From Eggerthellaceae bacterium (GTDB lineage: Bacteria > Actinomycetota > Coriobacteriia > Coriobacteriales > Eggerthellaceae), in contig JAGCZM010000085.1 of the NCBI GenBank assembly GCA_017960005.1, positions 1 through 12,771 of the forward strand: a stretch of 12,771 nucleotides of DNA, given 5' to 3'. This document shows positions 6,072 through 12,771 of this stretch, piece after piece (positions within the stretch are counted from its first letter, which is position 1; every line of letters begins with the position of its first letter). A program made the position numbers and the translations under genes. The notes beneath the pieces were generated by a model. It did not search any database, was not told where the DNA came from, and worked only from the letters and a program-made list of their open reading frames with translations.

Positions 6072-6878
6072 TTACAAAACAAATGAAGCGATATAGCGGG
6101 TGTTCTCCGGCAAAGACAAACCGGGGTCTTGAATCTCGAACACGGGATTAAGGCCGCTTTGTTTTGCCCCCATCTCGAAATGACAAAGAGCGATGCCCAT
6201 ATCCACTTTCTGGATATCCCATTTGTTGTCGTCGAACCCGACGTTTTTCTTTTCGAAGAAATGGACCTTGTTACCGCAGACGACAACTCTCCAGGGCTGT
6301 TTGTTTACTGCGGAAGGAGCAAGACGTACGGCTTCGAGGGCATCTTCGAGCCTGCCTGCCTTTTCTTTGGCAAGGGGTTGGTTGAACGTCTCGTCAAAGA
6401 AGACCTCCTCAAAAGCAAAACGGGTATCGGCCTTGATGCCTTTTCTCATCATGGTCTCTCTGACCGACATCTTCTTGGCGGGATAACCGAGCGGGCTGAC
6501 GCAGGGCATGACTTCGCCTTCTCGCAGGTCCATGGCACGCTCGAACGCGGCTCTGTCCATGGTTCCGGCAATCCAGGTGGTACCGACGCCGAGGGTCTGG
6601 GCAAACAAGACAACCTGCTCAAACGTATAACCGAACGCCTCCTCCGCATGGGCGGCGCGCGTCATTTTGCCGGCGATAAAGGAGTCGGTTCCGTTGATGA
6701 CAACAGAGGACAATCCGTCTTTTTTCGCATCGAGCAATCTGAACTCGACATCCATGCCGTAAGGGTTTTTGGCGGATTTTGCACATTCGATGATTTGCTT
6801 TGCGTCATCTGCCGCAAGCGTCATCGAATCGAAAGTTCTCACACTTCTTCTGGTCTTGATGGCTTGCATGATATCCAT
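6072..6878 (-). CDS. nitroreductase-family flavoprotein (TM1586-like)
   Basis: This is a 268-residue protein of the FMN-dependent nitroreductase superfamily. It looks like the longer two-repeat form known from the Thermotoga TM1586 group. The opening MQAIKTRRSVRTF (residues 4-16) is the usual FMN phosphate-binding start. APSAVNKQPWR, in the second half, is the other FMN-binding signature. Such enzymes reduce nitro groups, quinones or flavins with NAD(P)H; the true substrate here is unknown. The first ATG is used, with AAAGGA about 11 nt upstream, a rather long spacing. It lies 43 nt downstream of an HxlR-family regulator and 22 nt upstream of a DUF2156-GNAT gene. HxlR-type regulators often control neighbouring nitroreductases, which fits this order. 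Confidence 0.88.
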   Translation of the reverse strand: MDIMQAIKTRRSVRTFDSMTLAADDAKQIIECAKSAKNPYGMDVEFRLLDAKKDGLSSVVINGTDSFIAGKMTRAAHAEEAFGYTFEQVVLFAQTLGVGTTWIAGTMDRAAFERAMDLREGEVMPCVSPLGYPAKKMSVRETMMRKGIKADTRFAFEEVFFDETFNQPLAKEKAGRLEDALEAVRLAPSAVNKQPWRVVVCGNKVHFFEKKNVGFDDNKWDIQKVDMGIALCHFEMGAKQSGLNPVFEIQDPGLSLPENTRYIASFVL

Positions 6879-6921
6879 TGTTTTTGCGTTCCTTTCTTAT
6901 GTTCGATACAGAATCTTTTTG

Positions 6922-7293
6922 TTAATCGGTTTGTTTGCGTACCGGCTCATCGTCGCTGTCGAAGGGTTCGTTTTTGGACCAATGAACCAAACGATGCAGG
7001 ATGGGCCACAGTTCTTCTCCGTGTTTGGTGAGTTCATATTCGACACGGGGAGGGATTTCGGGGAAGTGGTAACGGGAGACGATGCCGTCTTGCTCGAGCT
7101 GTTTAAGCGACGAAGAAAGCATGGCATTGGTGATGCCTTTCGTTTTGCGGAGCAAATCGTTGTAGCGCTGTCTTCCGTCTATATACAGGCTGCATATGAT
7201 GCGGAGTTTCCACTTGCCGCCGATAATCGAAAGCGCGTTTCCGACGGCGCATGTCTCCTCGCAGGGACAAACATCTTTGACGGTTGTGCCCAT
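6922..7293 (-). CDS. HxlR-family winged-helix transcriptional regulator
   Basis: This is a 123-residue DUF24/HxlR family protein. The signature is a conserved N-terminal Cys (Cys15) followed by LSIIGGKWKLRII, then RYNDLLRKTKGITNAMLSSSLKQLEQDG (the recognition helix-turn-helix) and a wing with PPRVEYELTKHG. Extra cysteines at positions 9 and 11 make a CPCEETC cluster. In the related regulators YodB and HypR the N-terminal cysteine senses quinones, aldehydes or disulfide stress, so redox sensing is likely but not shown here. The ATG at 7293 is preferred to an upstream TTG at 7335 because AAAGGAGG ends 4 nt before it. It precedes the nitroreductase gene in the same direction and probably regulates that operon. 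Confidence 0.92.
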   Translation of the reverse strand: MGTTVKDVCPCEETCAVGNALSIIGGKWKLRIICSLYIDGRQRYNDLLRKTKGITNAMLSSSLKQLEQDGIVSRYHFPEIPPRVEYELTKHGEELWPILHRLVHWSKNEPFDSDDEPVRKQTD

Positions 7294-7356
7294 CAGGCCT
7301 CCTTTGCACGCAAAAAAGTTAAATAAATCTAACAATTGGCATAATACACCAAATTA

Positions 7357-7369
7357 CATACCAAGTATG
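7357..7369. promoter_or_regulatory. candidate HxlR-regulator operator palindrome
   Basis: CATACCAAGTATG is a perfect inverted repeat with 5-bp arms and a 3-nt spacer, in an AT-rich divergent intergenic region 64 nt upstream of the regulator's start. HxlR-family operators are short palindromes of this type. On the minus strand it lies upstream of a TATTAT box at about 7342-7347, so it would overlap the -35 region. This is inference from position and symmetry. Confidence 0.45.
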
Positions 7370-7475
7370 AAAAATATATCTATATCCGCATAATTTATTT
7401 TGGCACGGTTTTGTTAAAGGCAATCAAGCATGAATTGTGGCAAGATACTAACGACAACAAATAAGGGGATTATTC

Positions 7476-9647
7476 ATGGCAGAGGACGATTTCTTCTCCG
7501 AGACATCTCAAATAGATCCGGCATGGACAAACACCGCCAAGATGGCGGCAGCCAATGCGCAGCCGCCCGCTCCCAACAATCTGTCTTCCGGAAACGTCCC
7601 CACTCCTTCGCAGCCGAGCACGCATGCCCCCGCACACGGAAGGTCGGCCTCCTACGGAGAAAACCGCATGGTTCCCGATGAAAACGGACAGTATCCGGAG
7701 CATCCGCACGGCAAGCACGCCGCCATGCCGTCAAAACCCGAGCCTCCCAAGCCGCAGCCGGCATCGCAACCCAAGCCCCAGGCTCAGCCCCGTCCCCAAC
7801 AATACGCACAGCCGAGGGTTCAACCTCAACAATACACCCGTCCTCAGCAGCAATACGTCCAACCGCGTGTGCAGCAGCAGGTCTATCCGTCCTACGGTCA
7901 ATATCCGCAGCAAAACGCTTATCAAAACCACCCGCAATACCCCGACAGGTTCATGCAACCGGGCCCTTCGCAAAGCCAGCAGTTCAAACTGATGGAAGAG
8001 CAGCTGAGCGGATCGCGTCGTCAGTCCCGCAAAGCAGCCAAGAAGGAAAAAGAAAACGGATTCGACGGCTATGCACAAAAGAGGGGATTGACCAGACGCT
8101 CTTTGATCGTATCCATCATCTTGACCGTTTTTGTTTTGGGAGCGCTGGGCGCGGCGTTGTATTTCGTGTACTTCCCCAAAGACAAAGAGTTGGTCCCGGG
8201 TCGTTTGTCCGACAACCTCGTGTTGTCTCAGATACTCACCACCGACGGCAATTCGGTGGTGTTTGCTCCCGGTGAGCTTCAGATGGCGGTAAACGAGATG
8301 GTTTCTCTGCGCGCCACCTCAGACAGAAACCATGTGGTCGTATACACGCAGCACGGAGAACTCGGCGTGTTTGACGCAAACAACGTCGGAACTCCCATCG
8401 ATACCGAGGTAAATGCGCTTAAAACCGTTACCGACAATTACTGTATCTATACCAAGGAAAACGGACAAACCTGGGCTTTGTACTTCTATGCCAAAGACGA
8501 AGTCTCCTATCTGCCCACGGCCCGCGATGTCGCTGTTTCCCAAAACGCCAAATATCTGTCTTATCTCGATGCGGAGGGAGGATTGTATCTTCTCAATGCA
8601 TCCACGTTGGCCGGAACCAAGATAGCCGATACGCAAAACAAAGTTGCCATCCTCTATATCGCCAACGAGGGAGACATTGTCGTTTGGGTCGAATACGGCG
8701 ACGGAGAAAACAACGTCTATATGCATAAAGGGTCAAGCAAGGCCGCCCTGGTTGCCACCTATACGGGCACCTCGTCTTATTTCTGCTCGACACGTCTGGT
8801 CGTGAACTCTTCCGAGACCGTATTTTTCGTACACGATCCTTCTTCGGGCATCGTGGGTGTTTATGAGCGCGGGGACGGACGCTACCGTTCCGTCAGCATC
8901 CCCGAGGGAGCGGTTTCGTCGGTGTATTCGGATTACTGTCTGCTTTCCGAGGATACGCAAGATAGGGTGGGAAGAATATTCGTCACCACGCAGGGTATCT
9001 TGGGATTGAGCGTATATGCCATCGATGTGGCGGCAGGCTCCCGCAGCCTTGTCGTCAACGACGTGCTTGATTTTGCGGTGAGCAGGGGCCATGCCTATTA
9101 TGTGGACGGAGAAGGAGAGCTGTATCGCGCTTCGACATCGGTCAGAGGTATGGGTACGCCCCAGCAAATCGATACCCACGTGGTGTCGTTCAGGGTATCT
9201 CCCACCAACGAGATCGTCGTCTATGCCAAAGGCAACATCGGCAACTGGGAAGACCTCTATGTCTATACTCCCGAACCGGGTGTCAGATTGATAGGCAAGC
9301 AAATCTATACCGCCACCGACGCCGGTGACATCTACTGGGTCAAGTTCGACTACGACGGCAAGTATCTGTTCTACATCGACAACGTCCGTCTGGAGGACGG
9401 CTTTGTCAACGTCGGCATTCTCAAGCGCTACGACTTGGAATCCGGACAGATCGACGTTATCGCCGACAAGGTATTGGGTTACTCCGTATACAGCGGATTC
9501 AAGGGCGACGATCATAACTTGATACGTGCCGACAACTTTGCGTTCATGGTGTATGACAACGAGGATGCGGACCTTGAACCCACCGTCGATTTGTATCACT
9601 GGAACAAGGGCAAAGCCACCCTGGCGGTATCCGACATACTCGATTAA
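7476..9647 (+). CDS. Pro/Gln-rich single-pass membrane protein with beta-rich extracytoplasmic domain
   Basis: This is a 723-residue protein with no recognised specific family. Residues 1-84 are polar and low in order. Residues 85-170 are rich in Pro, Gln and Tyr, with a repeated QPRVQ element (QYAQPRVQPQQY and QYVQPRVQQQVY). A Lys/Arg-rich stretch (about 180-208) precedes one membrane helix at about 210-232. By the positive-inside rule, the tail is cytoplasmic and residues 233-723 are outside. The outer part has repeated short beta-strand segments such as YLSYLDAEGGLYLLN, YYVDGEGELYRAS and YLFYIDN. This suggests a beta-propeller of the TolB/WD-like or DUF5050-like sort. There is no cleavable signal peptide. 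AAGGGG lies 7 nt upstream of the ATG. It stands alone, ending in its own terminator. The function is unknown; a surface sensor or an envelope-associated role is a guess. Confidence 0.85.
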   Translation: MAEDDFFSETSQIDPAWTNTAKMAAANAQPPAPNNLSSGNVPTPSQPSTHAPAHGRSASYGENRMVPDENGQYPEHPHGKHAAMPSKPEPPKPQPASQPKPQAQPRPQQYAQPRVQPQQYTRPQQQYVQPRVQQQVYPSYGQYPQQNAYQNHPQYPDRFMQPGPSQSQQFKLMEEQLSGSRRQSRKAAKKEKENGFDGYAQKRGLTRRSLIVSIILTVFVLGALGAALYFVYFPKDKELVPGRLSDNLVLSQILTTDGNSVVFAPGELQMAVNEMVSLRATSDRNHVVVYTQHGELGVFDANNVGTPIDTEVNALKTVTDNYCIYTKENGQTWALYFYAKDEVSYLPTARDVAVSQNAKYLSYLDAEGGLYLLNASTLAGTKIADTQNKVAILYIANEGDIVVWVEYGDGENNVYMHKGSSKAALVATYTGTSSYFCSTRLVVNSSETVFFVHDPSSGIVGVYERGDGRYRSVSIPEGAVSSVYSDYCLLSEDTQDRVGRIFVTTQGILGLSVYAIDVAAGSRSLVVNDVLDFAVSRGHAYYVDGEGELYRASTSVRGMGTPQQIDTHVVSFRVSPTNEIVVYAKGNIGNWEDLYVYTPEPGVRLIGKQIYTATDAGDIYWVKFDYDGKYLFYIDNVRLEDGFVNVGILKRYDLESGQIDVIADKVLGYSVYSGFKGDDHNLIRADNFAFMVYDNEDADLEPTVDLYHWNKGKATLAVSDILD

Positions 9648-9670
9648 AAAAGTATTTTATTCAGAGGATA

Positions 9671-9711
9671 AAAGCGCATCGGCAAATAAGACCCGATGCG
9701 CTTTATGTTTT
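9671..9711 (+). terminator. rho-independent terminator after the Pro/Gln-rich protein gene
   Basis: A perfect 12-bp stem (AAAGCGCATCGG at 9671-9682 with CCGATGCGCTTT at 9693-9704) closes a 10-nt loop and is followed by ATGTTTT, a slightly broken T run. Confidence 0.82.
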
Positions 9712-9792
9712 CCATAAGGAAATCGAATACCACAACATATGGACAGGTACGAAAAACCGTTGCGCAAGCAATGGTGGAATCTTTTGATTTAA

Positions 9793-9807
9793 CCCTTTTT
9801 AAAAGGG
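9793..9807. repeat. CCCTTTT-T-AAAAGGG palindrome in the intergenic region
   Basis: A perfect 7-bp inverted repeat around a single T lies about 135 nt upstream of the E2-like gene. No T tract follows, so it does not look like a terminator. It could be an operator or just an AT-rich palindrome. Confidence 0.5.
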
Positions 9808-9851
9808 CGTTTATGTTGTGAAGTGAATTTGAATTTTTGAGGCCGCATTAT

Positions 9852-9918
9852 AGGGGTTGTGTGGAAAAGCCAAAACCCTTGGGCTTGCGTGTTAGCCTAT
9901 TACGGCTTTTGTAGGAGG
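9852..9918 (+). promoter_or_regulatory. candidate structured leader with competing stems ahead of the E2-like gene
   Basis: Several mutually exclusive stems can be drawn. AGGGGTT (9852-9858) pairs with AACCCTT (9874-9880). AAGCC (9867-9871) pairs with GGCTT (9882-9886). AGCC (9894-9897) pairs with GGCT (9904-9907) and is followed by TTTT. AAAAGCC (9865-9871) pairs with GGCTTTT (9904-9910). The GGAGG ribosome binding site (9914-9918) follows directly. It resembles an attenuator or translation-control leader. I do not recognise a known riboswitch class. Confidence 0.35.
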
Positions 9919-9928
9919 ATTTTGCCCT

Positions 9929-10927
9929 TTGAAATGCTTCGGCAAAAGCGAAAAACCCGGTACGGATTCCGTACAAAAAGAGATAGGTTTGAAAATGAGC
10001 AAAAAAGAAAATGGCGAGGATTTGACCATAAGCAAGCCGGTCCCCGCCGATTACAAAAGAAGGCGCGGAGACAGATCGGATGCACGTTATGTCCGTGAAG
10101 CCGACGGCTTTCATAAAGTAATGGACTTGTTGTTCCCCACGCGCTGCAACAACGAGACCTATTTGTCCGAGGTGTTCGATTTGGGTCCGGTCAAGGAGTA
10201 CATGGCCAAAAAGAATGCCGAAATCGAGGGTATCGAGGACGAAATCCCCTATACCATCTTCCACTTTGTCGTTGCCGCATTGGTAAAGACCATCACCTTG
10301 CGTCCCAAGATGAACACCTACATCGCCCGCGGACGCATCTATCAGAGGTATCACGTCAGCGCCTCGTTTGTGGTCAAGAAATACTTCGGCGACGATGCCG
10401 AAGAGGGCTTGGCTTTCATCAACGAAGCAGAAAACATGAATCTCGAGTCCATGCATGAGGCCATCCGCAAGCAGGTCAAGTTCTGCCGCGGTGAGCAGAA
10501 AGACTCCTCGGCCGATTCCATGGATTTGGTTGCCAAACTGCCCTATTCGTTGGTTCGCTTTGTCGTGTGGGCATGCCGCCAGCTGGATAAGTTCGATTTG
10601 GCTCCCCGCAGCTTCATCGCGACCGACCCTTACCACACCACCGCTTTGTTGAGCAACGTCGGTTCCATCAAGCTGAACGCCGGTTACCATCACTTGGCCA
10701 ACTGGGGTACCAACAGCGTTATCGTGTTGGTCGGCAAAAAGCAACCGCGCATTTTCTTCAATGAGGATTATTCCTTTGACGTAAAAGAGTCCATCGAGCT
10801 GGGTATCACCATCGATGAACGTTTGGCCGACGGCTACTACTATTCCAGAACGATTCAGCTGTTCAAGAAGATCTTCGAGAATCCGGAGTTGTTGGAAGAG
10901 CCGTTTGAGACGGAGGTTGAGTACTGA
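9929..10927 (+). CDS. stand-alone E2/CAT-fold acyltransferase-like protein, catalytic His replaced
   Basis: This is a 332-residue protein resembling the catalytic domain of 2-oxoacid dehydrogenase E2 acyltransferases (chloramphenicol-acetyltransferase fold). It has no lipoyl or subunit-binding domain. Recognisable parts are SNVGS (242-246), the NWGTNSVIVLVG strand, and ITIDERLADGYYYSR followed by KKIFENPELLE near the end. In true E2 and CAT enzymes the active site is HxxxDG. Here it reads ERLADG (297-302), so Glu297 replaces the catalytic His. The start is uncertain. TTG 9929 has GGAGG 10 nt upstream, whereas the in-frame ATG at 9995 has only a weak AGG. The TGA overlaps the ATG of the acyl-CoA synthetase gene (TGATG), so the two are translationally coupled and probably act together. 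The acyl acceptor is unknown, and acyltransferase activity itself is doubtful. Confidence 0.85.
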   Translation: MKCFGKSEKPGTDSVQKEIGLKMSKKENGEDLTISKPVPADYKRRRGDRSDARYVREADGFHKVMDLLFPTRCNNETYLSEVFDLGPVKEYMAKKNAEIEGIEDEIPYTIFHFVVAALVKTITLRPKMNTYIARGRIYQRYHVSASFVVKKYFGDDAEEGLAFINEAENMNLESMHEAIRKQVKFCRGEQKDSSADSMDLVAKLPYSLVRFVVWACRQLDKFDLAPRSFIATDPYHTTALLSNVGSIKLNAGYHHLANWGTNSVIVLVGKKQPRIFFNEDYSFDVKESIELGITIDERLADGYYYSRTIQLFKKIFENPELLEEPFETEVEY

Positions 10928-12771
10928 TGCCTTTTATCAGGTTCCATGTCGCTAAGATTCCCAAGCTCGATCCCAACGAGCTTCTGAAAAACGCAACTAT
11001 CAAGAAATACATCACATATCCCGTTCCGGAGAACGTCCCCACACCTTGGTTTAAGGCGGCGGGAGAAATTCCGACGCAGTTGGAGTATCCGGATTGTTCC
11101 ATGTACGAGGCCATCGCCGCCATCGCCGCCGAGCAGCCCGACAATATCGCATTGGACTTCATGGGATCCAAGACCACGTTCAAGCAATTGATCGTCAACA
11201 TCAATTTGTGCGCCCGCTCCTTAAAGGTCATCGGCGTACGCAAGGGCGACAAGGTTACCATCGCCATGCCCAACTGCCCGCAGGCCATCACCATGTTTTA
11301 TGCGGTCAACTTGGTCGGTGCCATCGCCAACATGATTCATCCGCTTTCTGCGGAAAAAGAGATCGAGAACTATCTCAACATGTCCAAATCCATGGCCATT
11401 GTCACCCTCGATCAGTTCTACGGAAAAGTAGAAAACATCCGTGCCAACACCAAGCTGACCCATGTCATCTTGGCAAGCATCAAAGACGAGCTCAGTCAGC
11501 CTTTAAAGGCCGGTTACATGCTTACCGAGGGTCGCAAGATCAAAAAGATTCCCGACGATGCGCCGGTGTTGATGTGGGAACAGTTCATGGAGCTGGGTAA
11601 AGCCTGCTTCTGGAAATACAAGTCCCTTCCCAAGAGCAACGACACCGCTGTCATTTTGTACTCCGGTGGTACGACCGGCACCACCAAAGGCATCATGCTC
11701 ACCAACTTAAATTTCAACGCCCTCGGTCGTCAGATCGTGGCCACCAACCCGATGTTCACGCGCGGAGACAAGATGCTGGCCGCCATGCCGACGTTCCATG
11801 GGTTCGGATTGGGTGTATGCATCCACAGCATGCTTTCCGTGGGAGGACGCGTGGTATTGGTACCGCGCTTTACCGCCAAGACGTATGCCAAGGACATCAT
11901 CAAGCATCGCTGCAACTTCATCGCCGGCGTACCGACGTTGTTTGAGGCGCTGCTTCGTACCAACAGCATGGAAAACGCCGACTTAAGCTGCCTCAAGGGC
12001 GTGTTTTCGGGAGGAGATTCGCTTTCCGCGGAGCTCAAGAAGAAGATGGACAAGTTCTTGGCCGATCACAACGCCTCCGTGCAAATTCGCGAGGGTTACG
12101 GCACCACCGAATGCGTTACCGCAAGCTGCTTGACTCCTCCTGCGTATCACAAGGAAAAGAGCATCGGTATTCCGTTCCCGGATACCTATTACAAAATCGT
12201 CGTCCCCAACACCGAGACGCCTTGTGCATACGGTGAGGAAGGCGAGATCGTATTGTCGGGTCCCACCGTCATGAAGGGTTACATGGATATGCCCGAAGAG
12301 ACCGCCAACACGCTTCGTATCCACAGCGACGGTCTGACCTGGGTCCATACCGGAGACTTGGGCACCATGGACGAAGAAGGCTTCATCTACTTCCGCGGTC
12401 GCAACAAGAGAATGATCATCTCCAGCGGATACAACATCTATCCCGGCCAGATGGAGAACATTTTCGATGCACACGAGAAGGTTCAGATGAGCTGTGTCAT
12501 CGGTGTGCCGGATGACATCAAGGTGCAAAAGGTCAAAGCGTTCATCATGCTCAAACCCGGCGTACCTGCAGACGACGACACCCGTGCCGAGTTGATGGCC
12601 TACGCCAAGAAGAACATCGCCAAGTACGCCATGCCCTACGCCATCGAGTTTAAAGACGAGTTGCCCAAGACCTTGGTAGGCAAGGTGGCATACCGTGTGC
12701 TCGAGGAAGAAGAGCTTGCGCGCATCGCGGAAAAGAAGGCAGCCGCTGCCGAAAAGGCTGCCGAAAAAGCC
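10927..12771 (+). CDS. AMP-forming acyl-CoA synthetase (ANL superfamily), 3' end beyond window
   Basis: The frame is open from ATG 10927 to the right edge, 615 codons without a stop. It carries all the core ANL motifs: the P-loop YSGGTTGTTKG (245-255), YGTTE (391-395), HTGD with Asp477, RGRNKRMIISSGYNIYP (490-506), and PKTLVGK with the adenylating Lys586. The enzyme activates a carboxylic acid with ATP and joins it to CoA. HGFGLG and the overall length suggest a medium- or long-chain fatty-acid or related acid, but the substrate is not shown. After the C-terminal domain the protein continues into a tail rich in Ala, Lys and Glu (from about residue 600), unusual for this family and still open at the edge. 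The start overlaps the E2-like gene's stop. Confidence 0.93.
   Translation, partial: MPFIRFHVAKIPKLDPNELLKNATIKKYITYPVPENVPTPWFKAAGEIPTQLEYPDCSMYEAIAAIAAEQPDNIALDFMGSKTTFKQLIVNINLCARSLKVIGVRKGDKVTIAMPNCPQAITMFYAVNLVGAIANMIHPLSAEKEIENYLNMSKSMAIVTLDQFYGKVENIRANTKLTHVILASIKDELSQPLKAGYMLTEGRKIKKIPDDAPVLMWEQFMELGKACFWKYKSLPKSNDTAVILYSGGTTGTTKGIMLTNLNFNALGRQIVATNPMFTRGDKMLAAMPTFHGFGLGVCIHSMLSVGGRVVLVPRFTAKTYAKDIIKHRCNFIAGVPTLFEALLRTNSMENADLSCLKGVFSGGDSLSAELKKKMDKFLADHNASVQIREGYGTTECVTASCLTPPAYHKEKSIGIPFPDTYYKIVVPNTETPCAYGEEGEIVLSGPTVMKGYMDMPEETANTLRIHSDGLTWVHTGDLGTMDEEGFIYFRGRNKRMIISSGYNIYPGQMENIFDAHEKVQMSCVIGVPDDIKVQKVKAFIMLKPGVPADDDTRAELMAYAKKNIAKYAMPYAIEFKDELPKTLVGKVAYRVLEEEELARIAEKKAAAAEKAAEKA

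Noticed and set aside
6129-7031. 300-residue plus-strand open frame
   Set aside because: It is antisense to the nitroreductase and part of the HxlR-type gene and has no family resemblance.
7400-7414. Sigma-54-like TTGGCACG element upstream of the 723-residue protein gene
   Set aside because: The GG element is good, but the second element reads GT rather than GC and the spacing is 9 rather than 10, so it does not fit the consensus.
8733-9599. 288-residue minus-strand open frame
   Set aside because: It is antisense to the 723-residue protein gene, whose beta-rich repeats and start signal are more convincing.
9648-9928. Search for tRNA, small RNA, CRISPR or insertion-sequence ends in the longest gene gap
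   Set aside because: Apart from the terminator, one palindrome and the leader stems, nothing there fits these feature types.
9848-10744. 298-residue minus-strand open frame
   Set aside because: It is antisense to the E2-like gene and has no ribosome binding site or recognised motif.

Overview
The window carries roughly a dozen bacterial protein genes and no RNA genes, mobile elements or CRISPR arrays that I can support. The contents suggest a strict anaerobe: a [NiFe]-hydrogenase maturation gene, a nickel regulator, a small 2x[4Fe-4S] ferredoxin, and an acyl-CoA ligase paired with an E2-like acyltransferase. Intermediate base composition, strong AAGGAG-type ribosome binding sites, tight rho-independent terminators and the gene families fit a gut anaerobe of the Coriobacteriia (Eggerthellaceae-like) or, less likely, Clostridia. 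That placement is an inference.

Region 1 (1-2088, minus strand) reads from right to left as a probable operon: a small helical His-containing protein (1834-2088), the nickel-responsive regulator nikR (1388-1801), the hydrogenase maturation factor hypE (335-1357) and the start of the tRNA methyltransferase trmO (1-329, running off the left edge). NikR has all four nickel ligands, and HypE ends in the required Pro-Arg-Ile-Cys. The operon links nickel sensing to nickel-enzyme maturation.

Region 2 (2167-4624, plus strand) holds an unrecognised 154-residue protein transcribed divergently from the nickel operon, a 61-residue ferredoxin with a near-perfect terminator, and a tandem pair of paralogous membrane proteins with an N-terminal zinc ribbon and a DUF2628-like region, each followed by its own terminator.

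Region 3 (4634-7293, minus strand) reads from right to left as an HxlR-family regulator with the family's conserved N-terminal cysteine, a nitroreductase-family flavoprotein, and a DUF2156-GNAT fusion protein. A CATAC-N3-GTATG palindrome upstream of the regulator is a candidate operator. The layout suggests a self-regulated stress or detoxification operon.

Region 4 (7476-12771, plus strand) starts with a 723-residue protein that has a cytoplasmic Pro/Gln-rich tail, one membrane helix and a large beta-rich outer domain. After a terminator and a leader rich in inverted repeats comes a translationally coupled pair: a stand-alone E2/CAT-fold acyltransferase-like protein whose catalytic His is Glu, and an AMP-forming acyl-CoA synthetase that runs off the right edge in an Ala/Lys/Glu-rich tail. 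This pair and the nickel operon's small protein are the parts most worth following up.
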